NCBI GenBank assembly: GCA_916048095.2
Contig: OU696579.1
Span: forward strand, 1-64,000
Length of the DNA stretch: 64,000 nucleotides
From: Sacculina carcini
Taxonomy: Eukaryota > Arthropoda > Thecostraca > Sacculinidae
Direction of reading: 5' to 3'
The stretch's first letter is position 1. Every line of letters starts with the position of its first letter. The position numbers were made by a program, and so were the translations under genes. The notes below the pieces were generated by a model. It was not told the DNA's origin. It worked only from the letters and a program-made list of their open reading frames with translations, and ran no database searches. Positions 44,801 through 55,268 of the stretch are shown here, one piece after another.

Positions 44801-47800
44801 AACACTTAGGGTACACTTAGGTAACACTTAGGGCACACTTAGGTAACACTTAGGGCACACTTAGGTAACACTTAGGTAACACTTAGGGCACACTTAGGTA
44901 ACACTTAGGTAACACTTAGAGCACACTTAGGTAACACTTAGGGTACACTTAGGTAACACTTAGGGCACACTTAGGTAACACTTAGGGCACACTTAGGTAA
45001 CACTTAGGGCACACTTAGGTAACACTTAGGGCACACTTAGGTAACAGTTAGGGCACACTTAGGTAACACTTAGGGCACACTTAGGTAACACTTAGGCCAC
45101 ACTTAGGTAACACTTAGGCCACACTTAGGTAACACTTAGGTAACACTTAGGTAACACTTAGGTAACACTTAGGTAACACTTAGGTAACACTTAGGGTACA
45201 CTTAGGTAACACTTAGGGCACACTTAGGTAACACTTAGGGCACACTTAGGTAACACTTAGGGCACACTTAGGTAACACTTAGGGCACACTTAGGTAACAG
45301 TTAGGGCACACTTAGGTAACACTTAGGGCACACTTAGGTAACACTTAGGCCACACTTAGGTAACACTTAGGCCACACTTAGGTAACACTTAGGTAACACT
45401 TAGGGCACACTTAGGGCACACTTATGTAACACTTAGGGCACACATAGGTAACACTTAGGGCACACATAGGTAACACTTAGGTAACACTTAGGGCACACTT
45501 AGGTAACACTTAGGTAACACTTAAGTAACACTTAGGGCACCCTTAGGTAACACCTAGGTAACACTTAGGTAACACTTAGGGCACACTTAGGTAACACTTA
45601 GGGCACACTTAGGTAACACTTGGGGCACACTTAGGTAACACTTAGGGCACACTTAGGGCAAACTTACGTAACACTTAGGGCACACTTAGGGCACACTTAG
45701 GGCACACTTAGGTAACACTTAGGGCACACTTAGGTAACACTTAGGGCACACTTAGGTAACACTTAGGTAACATTTAGGCTACACTTAGGTAACACTTAGG
45801 GCACACTTAGGTAACACTTAGGGCACACTTAGGTAACACTTAGGGCACACTTAGGTAACACTTAGGGCACACTTAGGTAACACTTAGGTAACACTTAGGT
45901 AACACTTAGGTAACACTTAGGTAACACTTAGGTAACACTTAGGTAACACTTAGGCTACACTTAGGTAACACTTAGGTAACACTTAGGTAACACTTAGGGC
46001 ACACTTAGGTAACACTTAGGCTACACTTAGGTAACACTTAGGGCACACTTAGGTAACAGTTAGGGCACACTTAGGTAACACTTAGGGCACACTTAGGGCA
46101 CACTTAGGTAACACTTAGGTAACACTTAGGGCAGACTTAGGTAACACTTAGGGCACACTTAGGTAACACTTAGGTAACACTTAGGCTACACTTAGGTAAC
46201 ACTTAGGGCACACTTAGGTAACACTTAGGTAACACTTAGGGCTCACTTAGGTAACACTTAGGTAACACTTAGGGCACACTTAGGTAACACTTAGGGCACA
46301 CTTAGGTAACAGTTAGGGCACACTTAGGTAACACTTAGGGCACACTTAGGTAACACTTAGGCCACACTTAGGTAACACTTAGGTAACACTTAGGGCACAC
46401 TTAGGTAACACTTAGGTAACACTTAAGTAACACTTAGGGCACCCTTAGGTAACACCTAGGTAACACTTAGGTAACACTTAGGGCACACTTAGGGCACACT
46501 TACGTAACACTTAGGGCACACTTAGGTAACACTTAGGACACACTTAGGTAACACTTAGGGCACACTTAGGTAACACTTAGGTAACACTTAGGGTACACTT
46601 AGGTAACACTTAGGTAACACTTGGGTAACACTTGGGTAACACTTAGGGCACACTTAGGTAACACTTAGGGTACACTTAGGTAACACTTAGGGCACACTTA
46701 GGTAACACTTAGGGCACACTTAGGTAACACTTAGGGCACACTTAGGTAACACTTAGGGCACACTTAGGTAACACTTAGGGCACACTTAGGTAACACTTAG
46801 GGCACACTTAGGTAACACTTAGGGCACACTTAGGGCAGACTTAGGTAACACTTAGGGCAGACTTAGGTAACACTTAGGGCACACTTAGGTAACACTTAGG
46901 GCACACTTAGGTAACACTTAGGTAACACTTAGGTAACACTTAGGTGACACTTAGGTAACACTTAGGTATCACTTAGGTAACACTTAGGTAACACTTAGGT
47001 AACACTTAGGTAACACTTAGTTAACACTTAGGTAACACTTAGGTAACACTTAGGTAACACTTAGGTAACACTTAGGTAACACTTAGGTAACACTTAGGGT
47101 ACACTTAGGTAACACTTAGGGCACACTTAGGTAACACTTAGGGCACACTTAGGTAACACTTAGGGCACACTTAGGTAACACTTAGGGCACACTTAGGTAA
47201 CACTTAGGTAACACTTAGGTAACAGTTAGGGCACACTTGGGTAACACTTAGGGCACACTTAGGTAACACTTAGGTAACACTTAGGTAACACTTAGGTAAC
47301 ACTTAGGTAACACTTAGGTAACACTTAGGTAACACTTAGGTAACACTTAGGTAACACTTAGGTAACACTTAGGTAACACTTAGGGTACACTTAGGTAACA
47401 CTTAGGGCACACTTAGGTAACACTTAGGGCACACTTAGGTAACACTTAGGGCACACTTAGGTAACACTTAGGGCACACTTAGGTAACAGTTAGGGCACAC
47501 TTAGGTAACACTTAGGGCACACTTAGGTAACACTTAGGCCACACTTAGGTAACACTTAGGCCACACTTAGGTAACACTTAGGTAACACTTAGGTAACACT
47601 TAGGGCACACTTAGGGCACACTTATGTAACACTTAGGGCACACATAGGTAACACTTAGGGCACACATAGGTAACACTTAGGTAACACTTAGGGCACATTT
47701 AGGTAACACTTAGGTAACACTTAAGTAACACTTAGGGCACCCTTAGGTAACACCTAGGTAACACTTAGGTAACACTTAGGGCACACTTAGGTAACACTTA

Positions 47801-49170
47801 GGGCACACTTAGGTAACACTTGGGGCACACTTAGGTAACACTTAGGGCACACTTAGGGCACACTTACGTAACACTTAGGGCACACTTAGGGCACACTTAG
47901 GGCACACTTAGGTAACACTTAGGGCACACTTAGGTAACACTTAGGTAACACTTAGGCTACACTTAGGTAACACTTAGGGCACACTTAGGTAACACTTAGG
48001 GCACACTTAGGTAACACTTAGGGCACACTTAGGTAACACTTAGGGCACACTTAGGTAACACTTAGGTAACACTTAGGTAACACTTAGGTAACACTTAGGT
48101 AACACTTAGGCTACACTTAGGTAACACTTAGGTAACACTTAGGTAACACTTAGGGCACACTTAGGTAACACTTAGGCTACACTTAGGTAACACTTAGGGC
48201 ACACTTAGGTAACACTTAGGGCACACTTAGGTAACACTTAGGGCACACTTAGGTAACACTTAGGTAACACTTAGGGCACACTTAGGTAACACTTAGGGCA
48301 CACTTAGGTAACACTTAGGGCACACTTAAGTAACACTTAGGGCACACTTAGGTAACACTTAGGTAACACTTAGGCTACACTTAGGTAACACTTAGGGCAC
48401 ACTTAGGTAACACTTAGGGCTCACTTAGGTAACACTTAGGTAACACTTAGGGCACACTTAGGTAACAGTTAGGGCACACTTAGGTAACACTTAGGGCACA
48501 CTTAGGTAACAGTTAGGGCACACTTAGGTAACACTTAGGGCACACTTAGGTAACACTTAGGGCATACTTAGGGCACACTTAGGTAACACTTAGGTAACAC
48601 TTAGGTAACACTTAGATAACACTTAGGTAACACTTAGGTAACACTTAGGGTACACTTAGGTAACACTTAGGGCACACTTAGGTAACACTTAGGGCACACT
48701 TAGGTAACACTTAGGTAACACTTAGGTAACACTTAGGGCACACTTAGGTAACACTTAGGGCACACTTAGGTAACACTTAGGGCACACTTAGGTAACACTT
48801 AGGGCACACTTAGGTAACACTTAGGTAACACTTAGGTAACACTTAGGCTACACTTAGGTAACACTTAGGCTACACTTAGGTAACACTTAGGGCACACTTA
48901 GGTAACACTTAGGGCACACTTAGGTAACACTTAGGGCATACTTAGGGCACACTTAGGTAACACTTAGGTAACACTTAGGTAACACTTAGATAACACTTAG
49001 GTAACACTTAGGGTACACTTAGGTAACACCTAGGGCACACTTAGGTAACACTTAGGGCACACTTAGGTAACACTTAGGGCACACTTAGGTAAAAGTTAGG
49101 GCACACTTAGGTAAAAGTTAGGGCACACTTAGGTAACAGTTAGGGCACACTTAGGTAACACTTAGGGCAC
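38839..49170 (+). repeat. Satellite regime 5: mixed, reshuffled modules
   Basis: The array continues in register with reshuffled blocks. The rare marker ACTTATGTAAC, always next to ACATAGGTAAC units, occurs five times, near 40,613, 42,693, 43,926, 45,421 and 47,621. Spacing is uneven, from about 1.2 to 2.2 kb, which suggests repeated segmental copying with unequal ends. Near the right end (about 49,090-49,130) the first A-rich variants of the AGTTAGG type (GTAAAAGTTAGG) appear, as expected towards an array border. Confidence 0.8.
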
Positions 49171-49357
49171 ACTTACGGCACACTTACGGCACACTTACGG
49201 CACACTTACGGCACACTTACGGCACACTTACAGCACACTTACGGCACACTTACGGCACACTTACGCTACACTTACGCTACACTTACGGCATACTTACGCT
49301 ACACTAACGCTACACTTACGCTACACTTACGCTACACTTACGCTACACTTACGCTAC
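49171..49357 (+). repeat. Satellite edge: 17 terminal units of a distinct type
   Basis: The final 17 units replace the TTAGG core with TTACG. Seven of the first eight units are ACTTACGGCAC (the other is ACTTACAGCAC). The last nine are ACTTACGCTAC apart from two single-base variants. The array then stops and unique sequence begins at 49,358. The G-to-C change creates a CpG in each unit, which the main internal units lack. Local homogenisation of a private variant at an array border is typical of units that no longer exchange with the array core. Confidence 0.92.
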
Positions 49358-50184
49358 ACCAATACCAGTACGTCAGCGCCAGCGGGTCTATCTATTCGGA
49401 AATTGTCGAGAAACCCAGCCAAGTGCTAGACAAACATAATATGAGATATGAGATATTTCCCGTCAAACATAGCGTGTTTCAGCCAAACAAGACTGACCAA
49501 TGAGATGATTGTTACATTAACCAGTCTGCAACGATTCCACAAGTCGCAACTGTATTGAAACACAGGTTCAGTAAGAGCATCAACCAAGCTAGATATCACA
49601 TCCCAACATGGGACATCGCTGTCCCACGCGTGCCTACCAGACCACACCACCCGTAGACACGCCTCAAGACCGACTCCCCATTTCCCCTAGTTACAACCAC
49701 CAGCAAAGTTCAGCACACGCGCACCAACACACGCACACATACAAAATCACGCGCATACACATACACACACGTGCGCACCATCTGCCACCGTAGCAACCGC
49801 CCCCCGTACCCCCTGGCCGGGGAGCCCGAATGTTGAGGGGCCCGTTGCTTCACGTATGATATTAAAATTTATCATATATATTATTTATAGCCTTTACCTA
49901 TTTGCTCAGATGTTATCACCTGAGCTTGTATTATGTGATTATGTAAAATATATACATTCATTATTTGGTGATTTAATTATCATGGGGTTGCCTTCGGGGG
50001 GGCCCCATAATTACTCGCAACGGCTCTGCCATCTGCCTGTACAACCAGTGCTGCGCATTCAGACACGCACGCATTCACAAACAAACATATATACCGCTCG
50101 CGTAAGGACCACAGCTACACAAACACGCGCACACTTTCACTCGCGCTAACATACACACTTGCATACGCAAACATCATAGCCCAA

Positions 50185-50210
50185 ACACACACACACACAC
50201 ACACACACAC
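50185..50210 (+). repeat. (AC)13 microsatellite
   Basis: A perfect run of 13 AC dinucleotides lies in a wider CA-rich region of the unique flank. Confidence 0.95.
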
Positions 50211-50407
50211 TAATGGCTCAGCAATATACCACACCTGACATAAATGATCATGTAGAAATCCGAGATGCCAGAGATCGAACATTACAGCAGAAATGAGCAC
50301 CAATATGAAGCACGTTGAACGAGCAATTTAATGTTGGCGAGGCGTGACAGATTTGATAGTGGTCCAGAACTCGGAGCCTACATTTAGCGTGATCACATGT
50401 CGACATG

Positions 50408-50427
50408 CCTAACCTAACCTAACCTAA
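50408..50427 (-). repeat. Interstitial (TTAGG)4 telomere-like tract
   Basis: Four perfect CCTAA copies on the plus strand equal (TTAGG)4 on the minus strand, the canonical arthropod-type telomere motif. The tract lies about 1 kb from the satellite edge and directly follows a 12-bp palindrome. It is too short to be a telomere. It could be a repair-inserted tract, the tail of an old retroposon, or chance. Confidence 0.8.
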
Positions 50428-50548
50428 GCTTTTCTATGGGAATTTTGGTCATGCAGGTCTGTGAGCTGAATAGAGCGAATATCGCATTATTCTGGGTTAG
50501 ATAATAAGGCACCAGCACTGCCGGACCAGCAGTGCCTGTGAAACTTTT

Positions 50549-50664
50549 TGATATGGCGATGGCTGGCGAGACACACGAGCACGCATACACACGAGGCGAG
50601 TGAACTTGCACCGACCAGTGCTGAATCAGCTAATAGTGTTGGTTTGTCTGTGTGTGTGTCTGTA

Positions 50665-50746
<82 letters not shown>

Positions 50747-50950
50747 GGACAGGTAGTGTTACACAGGAAAAATGCACAAGTGCTGATTCAGTAGAGACAC
50801 AGTTGTGCAGATCTTGTGAGCGTCATTGAGAGTCTTGTGTGAGCGCGTATTGTGAGCGGAGTGTGCATGAGCGTTGTAAAGTGTGATGTGGTTGCGTCAT
50901 GTAATGTTCACTGTGAAAAATATATAATGTGTTCTGTGTAATATACAACA
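50549..50950 (+). repeat. 5' LTR of the Mag-like element
   Basis: A 402-bp direct repeat matching 55,077-55,472. It starts TG and ends CA. It contains a perfect (TG)37 microsatellite at 50,669-50,742 in the promoter half. Differences from the 3' copy are about three substitutions plus a short length change just before the microsatellite; the last 160 or so bases are identical. Confidence 0.95.
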
Positions 50951-50958
50951 AAACAAAG

Positions 50959-50973
50959 TGGCGCAGTCGGTAG
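50959..50973 (+). other. Primer-binding site, tRNA-Ser type
   Basis: TGGCGCAGTCGGTAG lies eight bases after the 5' LTR. The TGG matches the CCA tail, and the following bases match the acceptor end of animal tRNA-Ser (typical 3' end CCGACTGCG plus CCA), with about one mismatch further in. Mag-family elements are reported to use this primer. The assignment was made from memory of tRNA sequences and not by search. Confidence 0.7.
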
Positions 50974-51121
50974 TTGAGAATATTACATTTTGTGTCATTG
51001 TGTGCACGACCTCGACGCCGTGACCCACGTCTTGTCAGATCAACGACCAAGTCAGGCTAAGAGCGACGTCTAAAAACCGCATCGCGAAACAGAAACTGTG
51101 ATTTCAGCTGAGTCTACCGCC

Positions 51122-54100
51122 ATGTCGGAAGAGACCAGAGAACTGATCAAACTGCTAAAAGAGCAGATGGAAGAAATGCGGCGACAACGCAGAGAAGACC
51201 AGGACGAGAAAATGGAGCAGATACGCCAGCATAAAGAGCACATGGACGCCATCATGCAGATGAAGACGCAATCAGCTACAAGCATGCACCCTGCTCAGTC
51301 AGTTTCTACTCCGCATTTTCACCGTTCGACCACACGTCTGAACTTTGGACGGATTATTGGGCAAGATTTTGCACATTCGTGGGAGCCAATTCCGTTCCCA
51401 AACAACGAGAAGCTCAGGTGTTCTTGACGAACCAATCAAACACAATCTACAAGCTTTTGTCCCATCTGGCAGCTCAGCAGACTCAACCTCAAAACATCAA
51501 TCAACTGTCAATTGAAGACATCGTCTCTTTGATGAAAGATCAATTCGATCCCAAAAGATTCGTCGTTCGAGAAAGATTCAGATTTTGGAGCGACATGCAG
51601 CGGAAACCGGGCGAAACAGTGCAGGAACTGGCAGCGAGAATTCGTCAAGACGCTGTCCCCTGCGATTTTCCTTCTATCAAGGACGCCCAGGACGACGCTC
51701 TTCGGACGCGGTTCATGTGCTCCGTGAACAACGAAGCAGTCTTGAAAAGTTTATTCAAGATCAACGACGACGAGCTCTCATTCACCAAAGCAGTCAATAT
51801 TGCAATAGAGACTGAAGAAGCGGCAAAAGTGGCGAAAGAAACAGTCTACAAAGCAAGACCATCTCCAGTGAACAAAATGAAGGAGCACAGTCAGGCTGCT
51901 GCAAAAGTCCAGGCTGAGGAAACGCGAGTAACACAGAAAAGTAAGTGCTGAAGTTGTGAAAGAAATGATCATTTAGCCAAAAGCTGTCGTTTCAAAAATA
52001 CAACATGCAATTTCTGCAAAAAACTTCGAAAAGGCTTGTATGTCTAAGACCAAGAGATCAAAGGAACAGTCTGTCAAGATTATATCGCAAGAATTGGTCA
52101 ACACAGTGGACAGTGACGACGATGCACTCCCAAAAATGGAGGTGCAGATCGAGATAAATGGTCACAGCCACGTCATGGAAATTGATACAGGCACCAATGG
52201 GAATTTCGTAACGAGAACGTTCTGGGAGAAAATAGGCAAGCCCAAGCTTCAGAAACCCACGTGGAGATATGAGTCGGCTACAAAGCACGATATGCCGGTA
52301 CTCGGAACGTTCATAGGAGCCACATTGCTACCAGGAGCAAACGTGAAGAAACACATCAAGTACATTGTCTCTACAGTAAACGGATTGAGTCTGTTGGGAA
52401 GAACAGCATCAGACAAGCTTAATATTTCGCTTGATGAAGCACTTGAACATGCGAAAAGACAAGGGAGTGCTGTGTTCGACAATGTGTCACCGGACATACA
52501 TCTCCAAGATGAATGTAGAAAATTGTGCGAAGAGCTTCCAGACTTATGGAAAGATGAACTCGGATGTCTCAGTAACTTTGAGCTAGAGGTCAAATTTAAA
52601 CCAGATCCGCAACCTGTGTTCAAGAAAGCCAGGGCAGTTCCATTTGCTGTCCAAGAGGACTTCGCCAGAGCATACGATAACGGCATCAAGAAAGGAGTTT
52701 GGAGACAAGTACAGTTCTGTGACTACGGTACGCCAGTGGTTCCGGTACGAAAGTCACACACTCTTGGAACACCGAAGCCGAACATACGAGTATGCGGTGA
52801 CTACTCGGTAACGATAAACACACAGTTGGAGACGCACCGCTACCCGATGCCTGTCCCCGAGGACCTGATACGCAAGCTGGGAGGAGGCTATCATTTCACT
52901 AAAATAGACCTCGCGGACGCGTACAACCAAATTCAACTAGCTCCAGAGAGTCAGAAACGTCTGGCGCTAAGCACACATCGTGGAGTGCTGCTGCAATTTC
53001 GCCTGCCCTTCGGCATCAAGTCAGCACCAGATTATTTCCAACAAATTATGGAGAAACTCACAGGCGACCTAGACGGCGTTACAGTGTACATGGACGACTT
53101 GCTTGTCAGTGGAAAAGACGCAGAAGACCATCTGAAAAATCTCCGGCTTCTCTTCGAACGTCTCAGCCAAAGAGGACTTCGATGTAAGTTGGAAAAATGC
53201 AAATTTGCACAGCCTCAAGTGGAATACCTGGGGCATCGGTTGTCAAAAGGAGGAACCGCAAAAGGTCCGAAAGTGGACGCTGTTGTAAGAATGAACGAGC
53301 CAACTGATGTGTCCAGCCTCAAGTCTTTCTTGGTTCAGTTCAGTTCTACGGAAAATTCCTTAGAAACCTGTCGACAGAAGCCGAGCCCTTACACCGCTTG
53401 ACAAAAAAGGAGTACCATGACAGTGGAAAAGTGAAGAGAAGAAAGCTTTCGAGACACTAAAGAACATGTTGGTGTCAGATATCGTTCTGGTCCATTATGA
53501 TCCTGATAAGAAACTGGGAATCGCTTGTGATGCATCAGAGATCGGCATTGGCGCAGTACTATTCCATCGCTATGAGAATGGTGATGAGCGCCCAATCGCC
53601 AACGTGTCAAAAACGCTGAATAAGACTCAACGCAACTACAGTCAGTTACAAAAAGAGGCCCTAGCTATTGTGTTTGGCCTGAAGAAGTTCAACCAGTATA
53701 TCTGGGGACGCAAGTTTACGCTAGTGACCGATCACAAGCCGTTGATTGCATTTTTCAGCCCGACAAAAACAGACACCGGTGCTTGTTGCAAACAGGCTTG
53801 CAAGATGGGCACTTCTACTTAGCAAATTCGATTATGACATTGAATATCGGAGGACAAACAACATTCCATTCCAACATTCCATTCCAACATTCCATTCCAA
53901 CATTCCATTCCAATGCCGGTGCTCTAAGTCGTCTACCCTCTGGATCGGATGACGAGTTCGACGGGGAGGAGAGCGATAGCGACATCGACACAGTGTGTGC
54001 AATACAAGTTTTGAGTCTCCAAGTGAAGGCAGCAGATGCGAAATCACTCGCTAGAGAGTCAGAAAAGGATCCAGTTATTTCAAATGTTATGCGCTACACA

Positions 54101-54960
54101 CGAGAAGGCTGGCCCCAGGAGAAATTCACGGGCAAAGACGTAGAACTGCAAAGGTTCCGTCAACTGAGCGAGTCACTGTCTACGTGCAGCGGGTGCTTGC
54201 TGCATGGGTCAAGAGTCGTAATACCAGCGAAACTTCGACCACAAGTTATTGATCTACTACACTTGGGTCACTTCGGAATGCAGAAAATGAAGCAGTTGGC
54301 GCGGACATCAGTTTATTGTCCAAACATTGACCAGGACATCGGAAACACGTGTCGGCGATGTCAAACATGTGCCGAGCATCAGAACAATCCACCCAAGTCA
54401 GCTGTTCACCCATGGATGCTACCGGAGAAACCCTGGAGTCGCGTGCATCTAGACCACGCCATCAATTTCCTAGGAGCAAATTGGTTGTTCCTCATCGACT
54501 CGTACTCAAAGTACCCGTGTATTCACCAGACGCAGGCGATTACGGCAAAAGCAACGATCGACATTCTGGTAGGGGATTTCGCCCATTTCGGATATCCGCA
54601 CACGCTGGTTACGGTCAATGCTGCAACATTTAAATCGTATGAGTTCATTGCGTGGTGCAACGACCATGGAATTACACACTTGACGGGAGCTCCGTACCAT
54701 CCAGCAACAAACGGAGCGGCCGAGGGTCTGGTTCAGACCTTCAAGCAGGCGATGAGGAAATCACGTCTCCCACCAAAGAAAGCGTTAAACGAGTTCCTAT
54801 CCAGTACCGACGTACACCAACCGGAAGCGGATATTCTCTAAGTGAACTTCTCAACGGAAGACAGATCCGTACCAAGATCGACACTCTTCTGCCCTCACCA
54901 GCTCACATCGCACAGGGGAAACAGGCAGAGAATGCTACCAAGTCGCAAGCGCGAGAGTAG
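51122..54960 (+). pseudogene. gag-pol region of the Mag-like element (fossil)
   Basis: Approximate parts, left to right. Gag lies at about 51.1-51.95 kb: a charged coiled-coil-like N-terminus rich in Glu, Gln and Arg, followed by a retrotransposon Gag core. Zinc-knuckle remnants follow near 52.0 kb. An aspartic protease (IDTGTNG) lies near 52.2 kb. Reverse transcriptase (VCGDYS, KIDLADAYNQI, YMDDLLVSG) lies at about 52.75-53.25 kb. RNase H (CDASEIGIG) is near 53.5-53.75 kb. Integrase, with its zinc-binding domain (HLGHFGMQKM...CQTCAEH) and core (APYHPATNG), spans about 54.25-54.8 kb. Known family roles are particle formation, polyprotein cleavage, cDNA synthesis and integration. The region is not intact, with about four to six breaks, so this copy should not encode a working polyprotein. 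No env-like gene is seen. Confidence 0.9.
53861..53912 (+). repeat. 13-bp minisatellite, 4 perfect copies, inside pol
   Basis: ACATTCCATTCCA is repeated four times without change. It lies in the linker between the RNase H and integrase parts of the Mag-like element. Linkers of this kind tolerate repeat expansion. Perfect copies imply a recent expansion. Confidence 0.95.
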
Positions 54961-55065
54961 TAAGCCGGACGCTGAACATGGTGGATTACGGCGATCCACT
55001 CGTGCGAGGAAGCCACCACAACGTTACGCCTACTCAACATAACGCCCTTCGGATAGCCTCAGGCT

Positions 55066-55076
55066 AGGTGGGGAGG
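55066..55076 (+). other. Polypurine tract of the Mag-like element
   Basis: AGGTGGGGAGG directly abuts the TGATAT start of the 3' LTR, the expected position and composition of the plus-strand primer for reverse transcription. Confidence 0.85.
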
Positions 55077-55186
55077 TGATATGGCGATGTCTGGCGAGAC
55101 ACACGAGCACGCATACACACGAGGCGAGTGAACTTGCACCGACCAGTGCTGAATCAGCTAATAGTGTTTGTATGTGTGTGTCTGTA

Positions 55187-55268
<82 letters not shown>

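Larger units (their letters stand above)
1..49357 (+). repeat. 11-bp satellite array, 4,487 units
   Basis: This is one continuous head-to-tail array of ACTTAGGTAAC and close variants. The commonest variants are ACTTAGGGCAC, ACTTAGGCTAC, ACTTAGGGCTC, ACTTAGGGTAC, AGTTAGGGCAC, ACTTAAGTAAC and ACTTGGGTAAC. A unit begins at position 1 and the last recognisable unit ends at 49,357, which is exactly 4,487 x 11. Sampling a unit start every 660 bp (74 checkpoints) always finds the register intact. Orientation never flips and no transposon interrupts the array. Every reading frame on both strands meets stops (TAG or TAA on the plus strand, TAA on the minus), so it codes for nothing. The array probably continues left of the window. 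Its function is unknown; pericentromeric, subtelomeric or other heterochromatin are all possible. Confidence 0.98.
49358..50548. other. Unique flank between satellite and first retroelement
   Basis: No gene is supported here. The stretch begins with about 250 bp of ordinary sequence, followed by CA-rich tracts (about 49,690-49,790 and 50,050-50,180). A G/C-run inverted motif pair brackets an AT-rich block (about 49,819-50,006). An (AC)13 run, two overlapping palindromes and a (CCTAA)4 tract follow. Short open frames exist on both strands, but none shows a recognisable domain or consistent coding character. The last five bases (50,544-50,548, CTTTT) are one half of the target duplication of the neighbouring LTR element. 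Confidence 0.75.

Noticed and set aside
1-49357. CRISPR-like array
   Set aside because: Units are contiguous with no unique spacers, the unit is only 11 bp, and the context is eukaryotic.
1-49357. Repetitive protein gene
   Set aside because: Eleven is not a multiple of three, so each frame cycles through all phases and meets TAG or TAA within a few units; no frame on either strand stays open.
49426-49650. 74-codon minus-strand frame beside the satellite edge
   Set aside because: No recognisable domain, low-complexity hydrophobic composition, and no supporting promoter or splice context.
50515-50535. 7-bp hairpin GCACTGC/GCAGTGC just upstream of the first LTR element
   Set aside because: A stem this short is expected by chance, and nothing ties it to the insertion site.
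50487-50829. Open frames of Cys-Val or His-Thr repeats on both strands
   Set aside because: They are translations of the (TG)37 microsatellite inside the 5' LTR; the same occurs in the 3' LTR near 55,030-55,351.
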